64,000 nt of DNA from Rhexocercosporidium sp. MPI-PUGE-AT-0058 (taxonomy: Eukaryota; Ascomycota; Leotiomycetes; Helotiales), in assembly GCA_020746875.1 (NCBI GenBank), contig JAGTJL010000011.1:1922001-1986000 (forward strand), in the 5' to 3' direction. Made by a program: the position numbers and the translations under genes. This document shows positions 13,000 through 25,573 of this stretch, one piece after another (the first letter of the stretch is position 1; every line of letters starts with the position of its first letter). Under the pieces are notes generated by a model. That model ran no database searches. It was given only the letters and a program-made list of their open reading frames with translations, and was not told the DNA's origin.

Positions 13000-15900
13000 T
13001 AGATTCGGCGTTCAGGAGCTCTCTTGTCGTAAAGGAGTATATTCCTAGCTTTTTCTTAAATCGTTTATTTAATTATATTACCTCTCTTACTTAACGTCTC
13101 CGCTAAGCTCGAGTGACAAGGCGTAGTTGACTTTAATTTAATACTTAGAGCATTTCGTTAAAAGTCTTTTAAATTATATTATCTTTTAAAAGATATTATA
13201 ATAATATATTCGACGGTATATTTTCTAAAGGAAGTTATTAATCTCCTTTAAACTCGCCGTAATCCTCTTTTAATAAGGTGTTTTTATGCTCTAGAGTATT
13301 TCCTGAGCTTATATTAATTGCTTTAATTTAGCGTAATAATTAATTCTAGCTATTTTATAATTTATTCCAAATTATAACTTAAAGTATTAAGTTATGCGCA
13401 CTCTTAATCTAAAGTAGTTATTTCTTACTTATAATACTCTTCTTAAGCTCGAAATATTCGTTTCGTCGTATTTAACTTCGAGTCTGTCTTAATATACTTA
13501 AGCTTTTTAATATTATTAGAATATTTATATTATTATTATCAAGCTTTATATTGTCTTTTAACGTATTAACTTGTGAATTTAAAAGGATTAACTTATTTTG
13601 GTGCTCTCGTGGAATAAGTAATCCCGCCTTCTTTAGAGTTATAAGCTTTATAATTACGTGTAAAACTACTTCCTTAAAAACTTCGTCGACTTTTATCGAG
13701 TTAAATAAGAGCTCGTTTAATTTAATATTGTTTTTAGCTTATATATATTCGTCCTTTACGTGTTCGATAGCTAACTCGGCGTTTTAAGCGGCTTTAAGCT
13801 CTATAAGTATATTAACGACTTATTTAAGTATTAATAATAATTAGCCGACCACCGCCTGCTTACTATAAAACTATACTTTATTAAAAATAACGTTTCGAGT
13901 ACGTATTATATACTTTAATTAAAGTATTTAAATCTTATATATATTAATTGCGCAATAGCTAACTAAGTATTTAATATACCCCTTAAAATTGACCTTAAAG
14001 CTTCTTTTATTACAAAGAGCTTATCGGTCTTTAATTATTACGTAGGCTTTAGCGCTATACGTAAAGATATTACTTTAATCAGGCCTTAAATCGACTAGTA
14101 GTCTTTTTATTACCTCTGAGTCGTATTATTAAAAATATTATTTAAATTATATCTTTAGCACTTTATTTAGCGATTATATAGCTCTTTTAGTAAATAGTAA
14201 TATATTATAAAAATACGCAACTATTAAAATAGCTTCCGGTTATAGCTTAAATAATAAGTTAATACTTATTATTATCTTTAAAGCTTTAATAATAAGCTTT
14301 CCGCTAGCTCTCTTTATACTCCTATTCGGCTTATACGTATAAACCGGAATAAGCTTTAACTTTATATTATTATTTAATACTTATTAATCGTACTTTATTT
14401 AATATCTTGTACTAATTACCGACGTATTATTATTAAACCTGATTTTATATATAATAAGGCTGTATTAGCGTCTAGTTCATATCTCAAACGTCTTAAGTAT
14501 GCTTATAATAAAATCTTAGGATTTATTAATAAGCGTAAATACGAAAAGTTTTCTATTATATTCGTTTTTAATTAATAATAATTAATATATCTTATTATAA
14601 CTTATAAGGTAATTAAATAAGTCTTATGCGATTCTAAAGAAAGGTCTCGGGGACTTATTATCTGACTTTTTGCGTGATAGTTATTAACTTAAGTATATTA
14701 TAATATAACTTTCGCATTTTATACGAGTGATTTCATCGATTTGAATATTACGTATATGCTTTATTAGAGCTTTCAGAACTATTTTACCGAGGTGACCGGC
14801 GCGTAAATACTATATCTGTATTATATCGCTCCGGGGTCGTAGGAAATTGCGTGTTAATTAAAAAGTATGCTTCTTAAAAGAGTATAGTCGTTTACTAATT
14901 ATTAAGTATATTATTATAATAAGAGATTTACGAGCTTTTATGAAAGCATGCAGTTATAAAGAGCGCAAGCAATTATTAACAGGCTTATATTTAAATATTA
15001 TAAGGTTTTACTTACGCTATAAGTTTCTTATTATATAATTATCTTCAGTATTACTTATTCGTAAAGTCGTATTAATATCATTATATTATACCCTCGACTA
15101 TATAAAGAAGCTCTCAGAAATAATATTAACGTTAAACCCTTTTATAATAACTACGTTACTTAATATTAGATTCCAAATATATAATCCTTTAAAATTATGT
15201 AAAGCGTTTTCGAAGATGCGTATATTCTTATTAGTAATTAATAAACTTAAAGTATTAATATTAATTATATCTCCCGTAATACGTTTAAAACTGCCTAAGA
15301 CAAGTTTATTAATATTATTAATTAAGTAAGTAGCACCGCAATTATTAATAAGCGTGCTATTTAACAAAGAGTAACGTTAAAACTCCATAATAATATAAAT
15401 GCTAAGACTTAAAATACTATCGTAAAGTATATCGTCGAGGAGCTTTAAGTCGATTATAATTATATTAATATTTAAACTATCTTATAAAGCTTTACCTTTG
15501 CCTTTATTACTTATAAGTATAACGGCATTAGGTGATTTGACATTTATAATAGGTTTAAAGTTATTATTATAATTAGCTTCAGTGATTTTAGCGACTGTAA
15601 TATACTTTTATCTTTTTTTAATTATAATTATCTTAAGCTTTTTAAAGTTTATAATTTCCAACTTTTTATGAGTTACTAATACCTTATTAATATTTAATAT
15701 ATACTTTATACTTTCAGAAATTATTCCGTTAATTATATAACGTAATCTTTAATACTTAAGCGGCTCAAAGAAATACTTATTATTTATACCGTATAAGTAT
15801 AAATTACCTTAGCCTCGAGAGCGAGATTTATTAAAACTTATATTTAACGCATTAATATTAATTCCTTTAAGAATTAAATATTAATAGCCTCCTTCTCTTT

Positions 15901-16900
15901 AACGCTTAAGCTTCCTAAATATAATATGTTTTTAGTTTATATTAAGGAGCATTTATATATAATTATTAAGAGTAAACTTATGCTTTTTTTTAAGTTAGTC
16001 GTTGCGTATAATCGTATTAAAAATAAGATTTGCTTAATTTAAGTATATATAAGCTCTTACTATACGTAGTCACTTCTTTAAAGCTATAGTGCCTTTAACG
16101 TTAAGTATATCGTACGCCTTAGTATTCTTATATGCTTTTAAAAAGTCTTTTATTTATTAATTAACGTTGACTTTCTTTTGTATACTTCTTTTAAAACCTT
16201 CTTATATTCCGTGATTATAATAATAAGAATCGACGATTTTAACGGTATTATATCGCGTTAAAGTATATTAATTAACGATTATATATTTAATTCGCTTTTG
16301 CCGGCTAATTCTTTAATCGTAAAGTCTAAGAGCGAATCGTCTACCGTTTCGGGAGCTAGTTATATAAAGTCATATACTTATTGTTTTGGCTCGTTTATTT
16401 AGCTAACGTATATTAATACTCCTTAACTTATATTATATAGATTTATTATATTTCTGCAATTGTTAGGTAAAGAGGTGGACTAGCTTCTTCTGGACTTATT
16501 CCTTTTATTAAAGTATTTTTATCGGACGACTTAGGCGTTAAAGACGATTATAAGTTTATTACTTTTTAAGCTATAATATTTACGTAATATTAGTTTAATT
16601 ATGTCTTTGCCATTTATTAAACGGTATTCTTAAGCGTTAGAGCTTTTAGTCGGAGTTCTAGAATATGGCCTGTTGCAAGAGCTGCAAGGTTTATTATATT
16701 TAATGCATTTATGAACGCAGTATAGAAATTTAATCGCAGATATTATATCGTCCAATCCTTTCGTGCTTTTAAAGTGTAATCCGTAAGTAATTTTAGAAGT
16801 AATATTATTTATTTAAAATATATTAATAATATAGCGTCGAAAATATTTAATAGTTTAAGAGTTGTCGACGAGTTTAAAGAGTTGCGATAGCTTTTAAATA
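13000..16900 (-). pseudogene. copia element 1 gag-pol remnant (protease, integrase)
   Basis: On the minus strand, a copia-type protease is readable at 15367-15098 (a CGAT motif where DSGAT is expected, then HNFKGLYIWNLILSNVV and NIISES). The GAG-pre-integrase and integrase core follow near 14860-14500 (RAGHLGK, then RIKCES). Below 14.2 kb only tail-like sequence is seen, and a reverse transcriptase is not evident. Many stops interrupt every frame. Confidence 0.65.
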
Positions 16901-16981
16901 ATAATGTAAAATGCCTTTATAAAGCCACGTCGACGTGTGCATGCGATTAGGAAGCTTTTTACAGCTCACGGGGCTCATAAT

Positions 16982-17178
16982 TATTATGTAATATACCTTA
17001 AAGCTTTACAAAAGCGAATATTAAGTTAATTAAAGGCTGCGCAATTGCGTATATAACTGTTATTATTTTTATTATATATAACGCATTCAAGCTCCCTGAA
17101 TAGGGGAGCTTACTGGCGCCATGGTTTTGGTAATCTTGATTGGGCTCGCTTAGTCAACCAACCATAACCTGCACGACA
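16982..17178 (-). repeat. 5' LTR of copia element 1
   Basis: This 197-bp LTR ends in GCACGACA and is followed by the TSD CGTCT. It keeps more G and C than the other copy: GGGCTCGCTTAGTCAACC against AGGCTCGCTTAGCCAACT. Confidence 0.8.
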
Positions 17179-17408
17179 CGTCTTATTATTTCGAGTGCAA
17201 AACGTATAAAGTATCGTCTCGAAACCGTTCTTTTCGATTTTATAAAATAAAGCGAACTATTTTCTTTTTCTTTTAAAAGGTGCCGTATTTTTTTCTTTAA
17301 TATATACTTATTTAATTATAATAAAAAGGGAAAATAGCCGTAGGACATATATAATATTTCCTTAAACTATTTAAGCGTGAGAACTACGCTAGACTAAGAA
17401 GGGGATAG

Positions 17409-17889
17409 TGTTACGAACGCCTCGCGTCCCGTAATACTAAACCCTGGGATAGCGTAATACTTAAGACCGTAGGCTTAAGAAAGTAAGAGTTTTAAGAAAA
17501 GTATATTAAAAGAGTATTACTTTTAAAAGCATTCTTTTAAAAGACCTTAATACTTAGGATTTTATAAGTTATATATTATATAAATGTTATTATTAATAAA
17601 CGACTAAAGGGCAAATAGGCCCTTAAATTACGCGACCCCCTTACGTTACGACTGCCAAGACCGGTGAACTACTAAAAGTCTAGTAGTTTTAGCGGTCTTA
17701 AGGGAAACGAAGGTTTTATAAAAGACTGGCACGTTTGCTATTAAATAAGAGCTTTATACTTAATTAAAAATAATATTTTAATTATATTAATCATTATTTA
17801 TTCTATTATACGTAATACATTTACTTCTCGATCATTAAGATTAACATAACCCACCGTATTTACACCGAGTAAATACACGGACCGTGACA
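17409..17889 (+). repeat. 3' LTR of the gypsy element
   Basis: This copy starts TGTTACGAACGCC directly after a purine-rich tract and ends ACCGTGACA. It matches the 5' LTR along its whole length and keeps more C and G than the left copy. It is followed by CTACC, the decayed TSD, and then the last three bases of hAT element 1. Confidence 0.85.
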
Positions 17890-18051
17890 CTACCTTGCGT
17901 CTAGCCCCACCATTCCGACCACCCCTAGTTTCTGGACACCTCGCTTAATTCTACCACTTCTTATTCAAGGCTTAATAACTTTATATTTCTTTAACTTCTA
18001 TATAAGAAACTATAAAATCTAAATCTCCTTTAGATTTTGATTCTATAAGTA

Positions 18052-18455
18052 ACGTCCCACTCTACTATTCCGCTCACCCCCTTATTCCGCCTACCTCGCG
18101 TAATATCAGCACTCTTTATTTAATATTTAATAATTCTATTCTACGTCAACTTTTATATAAGAAATTATAAAGTCAGAATCTCTTTTTAATTCTGGTTCTA
18201 TTAATATAATTTGACGATTTTTAGCCGCAATTTGAGCCGCTTAAATAACACGTATTATCGCAAACTTAGAATTTAGGCTAATTTAGACTTTCTTCCTTTT
18301 CTTTAACTTTAATTACTTTAATCGCTTTTCTAACTCTTTAATTCTTATATTTACCTTTTTTAATTTATAATCCTTTTTATTAAATCCTTTTATAATCTTC
18401 TTAAGAAATAAACGCTACGGCGAATGCTAATTATGTGATTCGCTTATTAAAGTAC
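18052..18455. mobile_element. Fot1/pogo-like element, left-end fragment
   Basis: It begins ACGTCCCACTC after TA (18050-18051) and matches 43174-43610 throughout, including the two 17-bp units of the inverted end and the CACCTCGCGTAAT region. It inserted into another copy of the same family (17906-18049). Homology stops at AGTAC (18451-18455), where a copia LTR begins. Its other end is not in the window. Confidence 0.7.
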
Positions 18456-18644
18456 TGTCGCGCCCTAGCGCAGTCTACTGGTTATGTGTATGCTCTTGTA
18501 AGCACTCACGTATATATATATTTAGGTTATAGTCCTCTTTTATAAAGGGTAACGCTTACTTTAATATATCTTTTAAACTCTTACTTTTTACGTTAATTAT
18601 AAAGCTCTTAAATTATTAAAAGCTTATTCCACTTTTATTTAATA
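18456..18644 (+). repeat. 189-bp copia LTR, copy 1
   Basis: It is the reverse complement of the LTRs at 24605-24793 and 32707-32895, all exactly 189 bp. The ends TGTCG and CGACA are themselves inverted, so orientation was assigned from the adjacent coding sequence. Confidence 0.8.
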
Positions 18645-19290
18645 ATTAAGAGTTATATTTATTTTTATAAGTTACTTTTCATATATATAAATTTCGAGCT
18701 TTAATTAAGTTTATTTAACTTTAATTTTATAATCTTCGTTCCTTTTTTTACGCTTAAATCTTAATACTTTTTTTAACGTAATTATCGAGATGTCATTATA
18801 CGACAGTCTTAGCGGTCTTAACGTAAATATTATATACTTAAAGCTTAAAGTCTTCTTATTATAAATAAATTATTTAACTTTTAACGCTTAAATGCTCGGA
18901 CTCTAGCTTTTCGTTAACTTAAATACTTTAAATATAAAAACATTAATTAAAATTTAAGGATCGCCGAGTAAATCGCTTAGTAAAAGAATAATCTCGCTAA
19001 ATCAAATTATATAATAAAGACGAATAAATATAACGAATAACTCCAGAAATAAGCGCTCAATCGTTATATAATAATCACGTCTTCCTTAAATTAAATAATT
19101 ATAAACTTTAACGTATTTATTACTCCTTTTCTTACTCGACTGAACGAGTTTATTAAAATAACCGCAGAATCTTATTAAAAGGAAGCCGAAGCCAAAGTTA
19201 AAGTGTATATTATAAAATGCGTAATATAATAACTACGAATCACGGTATATTTTCAGTTTTATAAATAAATTAAGAAAACTATAAGCCGTT

Positions 19291-19592
19291 TGTGAGAATA
19301 GGCGAGCCAATCAGGAATGAGGAAGCGAGTAGGTGAGGACACGTAATTAAAGAGAGAGAATTGCTTGCTTAAAGAGCTAGAAGAGCTCTTCGATAATTAT
19401 ATATAAAATAATAGCTTTTTTAAAAGCTTTTACGATTACGTAACTAATTACGTAGTTTATATAAGTTACGTAATTAAATACGAGCGTAATTTCTCGGAAT
19501 ATAAAGGCAATTTCCGGGCCGCGTAAGCAGTAGAAACTCCTTCGGCTATTTTAGGGTAGAATCGGCACGAGTTACCGAAGTCAAATCCAACA
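19291..19592 (-). repeat. solo LTR of the 33-kb copia family, copy 1
   Basis: This 302-bp sequence starts TGTGAGAATAGGCG and ends CAAATCCAACA. It is flanked by the perfect 5-bp TSD CCGTT (19286-19290 and 19593-19597). The mirrored position in the right arm (near 32045) lacks it, which confirms a later insertion followed by LTR-LTR recombination. Confidence 0.9.
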
Positions 19593-20277
19593 CCGTTAAT
19601 TCTTTAATATAATCGCTATATAACTCGTCGTTAAAAAAAGAATTAATATTTAAGTATTAATTCACACGCTTAAGACAGTTTTATATTAAACGAATATAAC
19701 GATTTAAATAATAATTTATTAAAATTACTTATAATTTCTAAATATAAAAAACGTCTGAAACTTAAAGGTTTAAATTATATAATATTAAAAGTTAATCTGT
19801 AAAAGAAACTTATATTATATATTAAAAGTGCTTAATACTCTTAATATTAACCTTTTTTTAATCGTAATTAATAACTTTAATAATTTATAAGCTTAAAAGT
19901 ACTTTCTTAAGACTAAAGAAGCCGACGAGCTTGAGATACTTCTTAAATACTTCTCAAAATAGCTCGCATAATTGTTTTATTTTAATTAAGCTAATCGCTA
20001 ATACTAATAACTTGTCGATAGAAAATTAAAGTATAATTATTTCTATACTTTCAGTTTACGCTTTAATAATAATAAAACACCCGACTTAAAAGCTTTTAAT
20101 TTATATAATAAAAGATTAAATTAATTTAAGACAAAAGGAAAACTTATAAAAAAAGTATATTTATAGTTAAAAAATAAAACTCACCGTTAGTCTTTTTTAA
20201 ATTATATTTAATTATAAATAATAATTTACGGAAAAGTCTTTAGTAAAAATAAAAATAAAACAATTCGTTTAATTTTA

Positions 20278-20594
20278 TATTGGGTTTCACTTCGGTAACT
20301 CGTGCCGATTCTACCCTAAAATAGCCGAAGGAGTTTCTACTGCTTACGCGGCCCGGAAATTACCTTTATATTCCGGGAAATTACGCTCGTATTTAATTAC
20401 GTAGCTCGTATAAGCTATATAATTAGTTACGTAGTCGTAGAAGCTTTTAGAGAAGCTATTATTTTATATATAATTACTGAAGAGCTCTTTTAGCTCTTTA
20501 AGTAAGTAAGCAAGCAATCAATTCTACTTTGTCTTTGATCACGTGTCCTCACCTACTGCGCTTCCTCACTCTGATTGGCTCGCCTATTCTCACA
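20278..20594 (+). repeat. solo LTR of the 33-kb copia family, copy 2
   Basis: This is a 317-bp copy in plus orientation. The TSD TTTTA occurs at 20273-20277 and 20595-20599. It lies about 690 bp from solo LTR copy 1 and opposite to it. The right arm of the large inverted repeat has no LTR here. Confidence 0.85.
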
Positions 20595-20764
20595 TTTTAA
20601 GAATAAATAATTAATATTATAATAATATTCGGTAGTAATTTATTATATTATAATAAAAAGCTCTCCGCGAATAAATAAGCTCGGATAAGCCTTTCCTTTA
20701 ATTAATAAAAGATTTTTAAACGAAATTAAATAAGTAAGGATTTAATAAATTAAATAAAAGGAAG

Positions 20765-20785
20765 TTTTTTTTTTTTTTTTTTTTT
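20765..20785. repeat. poly-T run of 21
   Basis: An uninterrupted T tract lies in the left arm. The mirrored place in the right arm (near 31170-31210) has shorter A/T-rich runs. It may be a slippage product in decayed copia DNA. Confidence 0.9.
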
Positions 20786-21599
20786 CGGAAACTTATTAAA
20801 TAAAAGAAGAATAAATAAGATTTACGCGCGCTTAATGCTTTTGCTTAATTTAGCTAAGCATTTAGCTGCGAGTATATACTTCCTTTAAAATTCGCTTTAT
20901 GTTTTATTAGACTTTACTTTATTAAATAATTATAAAGTAACTAATTTAATTAATAATTATTTAATATTATTAAAAGAATCTTTTATAAAATCCACTCTTA
21001 AGGATTTAATTAAGTTTAAAAGCTCTTAATTGCTTATTATTAAGCGCGGAACTCGAGTTATAAAAGAAGTATTTAAAAGTCTAAATAAAGAATTATTTAA
21101 TTTCACGCTTTACGACGTCGTAATTATAAAAAACTTTTATATTATATTATTTTTAAAACTCGTTTTTATAAAATTAGTCTTTAGTTTTATAATATAAATT
21201 ATACTTTAAAATAAAACGAGGAAGGATTATTAATTAAGGAATATTATATAATATAATAATTAAAAACGTAAATAAAACTTTGTTTTTTTTTTAAATATAA
21301 ATTACGTTTAATTTACTTTTTGAGTTCTTATAATATATTTTTAAATATTATAAAAATTATAATATTTTTAACGCTTTATAAAAGAATAAATAAATAATAT
21401 AAATTAGTTAAAGATTATAAGTATTTTAAAATAAACTTAAAGCGTATTTAATATTTATAAATAAGTTATTTAAGCTTAAATACTTTAAGGAAATTAATAA
21501 ATATAATAAAAAATATTAAGATTATTAAAATAATAAAAAGAATGAAATATAAATAATATACTTTAATTTATATTATTTAAATAATTTTTAAACACTTAT

Positions 21600-24500
21600 T
21601 AAAAAGAAAATCTTTTAAATTATTTTAAAGAGTTACTTAAGATTTATTTAATTATTTAAAATATTAAATTAATTCCTCTTAACTCTTTGTATTTAAATAT
21701 AAATATAGTAACTTATTTATTAATTATATATTATAAATATAAAAATATAATAAAATATTTTAATATATTAAGAGTTTTAAAGTTTAAGTTTAAAAATAAT
21801 TTAAATTTTTAATATATAAATTTAAATACAATTAAAAAAAGTAATTATTTTAATTCAAGGATTTATAAAATATAAGAAATAAGTTAATAAGCTCAGAATT
21901 AACTTTAAGCTCTTATTAAAGGCAACTTATAAGCTAAATAATAAAGCCGAAAAAATTAGTCAAGAAGTAATTAATAAAAGCATTAAAATAAGACTATTAA
22001 TTAATCTCCTTATAAATTTAAATATTAAATGTGCACTCGTAGAGATCTATTTATATAATAAAACCTTAAGGCGAGTAAATGACTGACTGTTATTTATTAA
22101 AGTTAATAATAAGTAGTTTTAAAATTATTTTTTAATAATATAACTTAGCGCTTATTATAAAATTTATTATAAATTTTAAATTAAATTAAAATAAGATTTA
22201 TATATATAATTATAAAGCGTACTTATTAATAATAAAAAGGATTAAAAGAAATAAAATAAAAAAGCGTTTAAAATAATTACGCGTACGTATATTAAATATT
22301 TTATAACTTTTTACGCTTTTAATATTTATAAAATTTAAGTGTTACGTCTTAATAAAATAATTATTACGCGTAATATACGCTTAAGGAAAATAACTTTTAT
22401 ATTACTTTAAGTAAAAAAGTAAAGATTATAATTTAAAAAGCCCGGTTTATTTATAATCTTATCGAGGAAAATAAGTCTATTATAAACTAAGCTAAAATCA
22501 TTAAGAATATTATTAAAAATATAATTATCGAAGAAAATAATATGAATTTCTAAAGTAAAGACTTATTTTAATTATATATTAAACGAATTTAAAGATTAAT
22601 TAAAAGCTTTAAGAATTAAAACTTAAAAGTAAAAAAGCATATTAATAACTCGAGTATAATAAATAAACTTTTAATTCCGGAATATACTTTTATTTTAAAA
22701 AGCTCTTTTAAATAAAATAAAAAATTAAAAGAAAAATACGTTAAATTAAGAGTTTATTTTAAATATAAAATAAAACTTAAAGGCATTTGACTTACGTAAA
22801 AATATATAACTTATTAATTAAGATTTAAATATATTATAAAGTTAAGCGTAGGATTCGCCTTAATTATTACGTATTAAGATTTAAATACCGTTAAGACTTT
22901 AATTATAAAACGAAACTTTAATAATAATTTTAATATTATATTTTTAAATTAAAATAAAAAATATTTAAATACAGAAATAACATAAGTAAAAGTAATACGC
23001 TTTTAAATTATAATAAAAAAAGCTTAATTAAAATTAAATATATTTATCAAAAGCTCGGCAAAAGTAAAAAAGTTAATTAAAAGTAAAAAAAAAAAGAAAA
23101 AGATTATAAAAAAAAATTAAAATAATAAAATATTTATAATATTTATAATTATCTTTAAATAAATACGCTTTAATAAAGGCAATCTTAAGCTCGAGAATAA
23201 GCTTAATCTCGGGGGTAATTAAATCCTCGATTAATATAATAATCTTTAATTTAAAATAAATTAAATACTTTAAAGATTTATATTTAATTAATATATATTA
23301 TTAAAAGAATAAAATAATTTTCGAGATTTAATAAAAATTATATATTATATAATTATAATAATAATATAATTAAGCTATTAATTATTAAAAAAAGAAAATC
23401 TTACTTTTAAAAATTAAAGTTTAAAATCTTTTACTTAAATTAAAATAATAAAGTAATCTTAAAAATTACTTAATAAAAGAATAATTTAAAGAAAATATAA
23501 ACTTAAAAATAAAAATAATAAATAAATAAAGTTATTAAACTTTAAAAGTATTTAATTTAAATATTATATTAATATTTATTTCGCTTATATAAGTCTTTAA
23601 GTATAAGTTAAATTTAAAGAAATATATTTTAAAATATAAATCCTAAATTATTATATAAAATAATTTTTAAAGTAAATTAATAATTGTCTTTATATACGCT
23701 AATATATTCTTAATTAAATCCTTTCGAATTACTATAGCGCTCGTAATTTATTTAAACTTAAAAGTTAATTATTTCGACGTAATTAATACGTTTATTAATA
23801 CTTTTTAAAATATAAACAATAATATTATATATTATAAATTCCTTTTAAGTTTTAATAAGCTTAAATATATATTATAAGTTAATCGCGCTTTTTATAAAAT
23901 ACGTGACTTTTTATATTTATAATATAAGTATATTAATAAAACGTTAATAAATTTAAAGTTAATTTTATACTTAAAGAAACCGTATATATTTATAAACTTT
24001 AATTATAAAATCTTTATATTTTTTTACGTAAATAATATTTAAGTACTTTATTATTAAGACGACTTAAAGTTTAAATAAGATTTTATTAAGAGATTAAATT
24101 AAGCGTATAATATATATAATCTTAAAGATATTAAATAATTCTTAAAAATTAAAATAATATATAATAAAAAGCGTAAGACTATTTCCTTAATTTATAATTA
24201 ATATATTAAAAAGATTACTCGAAAATTTAAATAAGTTAATAAAAAATATCTTATAATACCGCTTTTTAAAATCGATTTTATTAAGTATAAGAAATAAGTT
24301 TTAAAGAAATATATTAAAGCTTATTAAGAGAAAATTAAGTCGGTATTATATATAGCGATCGTTATAAAATTAAACGTAACTTTTACAATTATTTAGCTTT
24401 TATAATTCGCGATAAATCTTAATTTAAAGTATTTTATAATTATATATTAATTTATTTATTATTTATTTAATACGCGCTTTTTAAGTATTATATATAAAAG

Positions 24501-24604
24501 TAATTAAAAAGAAAGCGTTTTGTATTATTTTAAATATATCTTTTATAAATAATATTAAAATTTAAAAGTTATTTTAATGTTATATAATTTTATTATTCGG
24601 CGGG
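21600..24604 (+). pseudogene. copia element L pol (integrase, reverse transcriptase)
   Basis: Plus-strand translation gives a copia integrase near 21600-22000 and a reverse transcriptase near 23700-24250 (FRITIALVIYLNLKVNYFDV; IFIFFYVNNI where FFYVDDI is the family motif). RNase H-proximal sequence ends in LFGG at 24604. Stops are dense. The catalytic DD is changed to NN, as RIP would do (GAC to AAT-type changes). Confidence 0.75.
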
Positions 24605-24793
24605 TGTCGTATAAAAGTAGAGTAGGCTTTTAATAGTTTAAGAGTTTTATAATTAACGTAAAAAGTAAAGGTTTAAAAAATATATTAAAGTAAGCGTTAC
24701 TTTTTATAAAAAAAGATTATAACTTAAGTATATATATACGTAAGTATTTATAAAAGTATATATATAATTAATAAACTACGCTAAAGCGCGACA
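24605..24793 (-). repeat. 189-bp copia LTR, copy 2
   Basis: It starts TGTCGTATAAAAGTAG and ends GCGCGACA. It follows LFGG codons of copia element L without a gap. Confidence 0.85.
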
Positions 24794-25573
24794 CACTTTT
24801 ATAATAAGACTTTATTATATAAATAAGCCTTATTATTTAAAAGCGTATAAGTAATCGAGCGATATAATATAAACTCCTTAAATATATATATTAATTCTTA
24901 ATAAAAGCATAACGCCGAGCAGTAAATTAATACTTTTAAAATATTATAATAAATAAAAATATTAATACGCGCTTTAAAGATATAATATATAAGGACTTTA
25001 TATATTAATATAAATAGTTTATTAAGTAATTAATATTAATAATAAATAAAAATATAAATACATATTTAAATTACATATAATTAAATAAATAAGATTTAAA
25101 TATATAATTAAGCTATAGTAATTAAGTAAATAAGATTTTAATTATTATGTTTAACGTATGTAAATTATAGGTTTTAAAAATAAGGTTAAAATAAGGTTTA
25201 ATTTATAATTAAAATCTCGTGCCGCCTCGTTTAATTATTGAGTTACTAAGCTGTAATTAGTAAATTTAGTCTTTTTAAAGTAATTACTATATATAATAAA
25301 AAGCCGCAAAGGTATAAGCCAGCCTCTTATTAACTTATATAATACGCCGCCTCCCGAATTAATAAGCTTATTATTAATTTAAGCGTCCCGTATCGCAGTA
25401 ACGCTATTATAATTACTCTTAAAAATATATGTATATTTCCCTTTATATTATTATAATTAACCTTTACTTAATATTAACGTATTTTATACTCGCGTGCTTA
25501 CCTATTTATTTATTTCTTTTTTTTATCTTTTGATTTTTTACTTCTTTTAGTATATTCTTCTTAATTATTAGCC

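Larger units (their letters stand above)
10598..17178 (-). mobile_element. Ty1/copia element 1, minus strand
   Basis: 197-bp LTRs at 10598-10794 and 16982-17178 share most bases. They are flanked by the 5-bp TSD CGTCT (10593-10597 and 17179-17183). Both LTR starts read TATTRTG, consistent with an original TGTTG after G to A change. A purine tract (GGCGAGGGGG on the minus strand) abuts the left LTR, so the element is transcribed right to left. Protease and integrase remnants lie on the minus strand. I could not find a convincing reverse transcriptase, and the left 2 kb of the interior is coded on the opposite strand. Confidence 0.8.
1366..17889 (+). mobile_element. Ty3/gypsy LTR retrotransposon with later insertions, RIP-mutated
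   Basis: LTRs of 480 bp lie at 1366-1845 and 17409-17889, starting TGTTAC and ending TGACA (TAATA in the left copy). A purine-rich tract ending GGGGATAG precedes the right LTR. Gag with a zinc knuckle, then reverse transcriptase, RNase H, integrase and a chromodomain-like segment follow in plus-strand order, all with many stops. Two later insertions, a hAT at 2198-5200 and a copia element at 10598-17178, account for its large size; without them it is about 6.9 kb. Flanking 5-mers CCACT and CTACC fit one original CCACC duplication in which each copy took a different C to T change. Confidence 0.85.
107..17897 (+). mobile_element. hAT element 1: short internally deleted copy, split by a gypsy element
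   Basis: The terminal inverted repeats are CAAAGTGGTCGATAAGT at 107 and its complement at 1350-1365 plus 17890-17897. The 8-bp TSD CGTCTAGC is present at 99-106 and 17898-17905, as expected for hAT transposons. The element proper is only about 1.27 kb. Its left about 570 bp and right about 700 bp match the two ends of the 3-kb element at 2198-5200, so it is a deletion derivative of the same family. The C-terminal hAT dimerisation region is recognisable around 1010-1210 but full of stops. A 16.5-kb gypsy element sits in its right inverted repeat. Confidence 0.8.
98..18049. mobile_element. Fot1/pogo-like DNA transposon remnant, split by a nest of younger elements
   Basis: Only the outer end of this element is present, in two pieces: 98-106 and 17906-18049. 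Joined, they read like the inverted end of the better preserved element at 43174-45025: it starts ACGTCTAGCCCC, has two degenerate copies of the 17-bp CCCTAGATTCCGCCCA-type unit, and then CACCTCGCTTAATT. A TA precedes the first base. The intervening 17.8 kb is younger insertions. At 18050 the element is cut again by another copy of the same family, and I did not find its far end. No transposase sequence survives in these pieces. Confidence 0.65.
18456..24604 (+). mobile_element. Ty1/copia element L, plus strand, 3' truncated
   Basis: The 5' LTR is 18456-18644 (189 bp, TGTCG start). The interior runs in plus orientation through a gag-like region (18.65-20.3 kb), an integrase with DLFNYLK near 21650, and a copia reverse transcriptase near 23700-24560. 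The sequence stops exactly after codons for LFGG at 24604, where the LTR of the inverted neighbour begins. The corresponding residues continue in the other copy (27430 down to about 27020), so this copy lost its 3' end or was cut there. Confidence 0.7.

Noticed and set aside
13551..13787. 78-codon plus-strand frame in copia element 1
   Set aside because: It lies opposite decayed copia coding sequence and has no matching motif; open frames of this size arise by chance.
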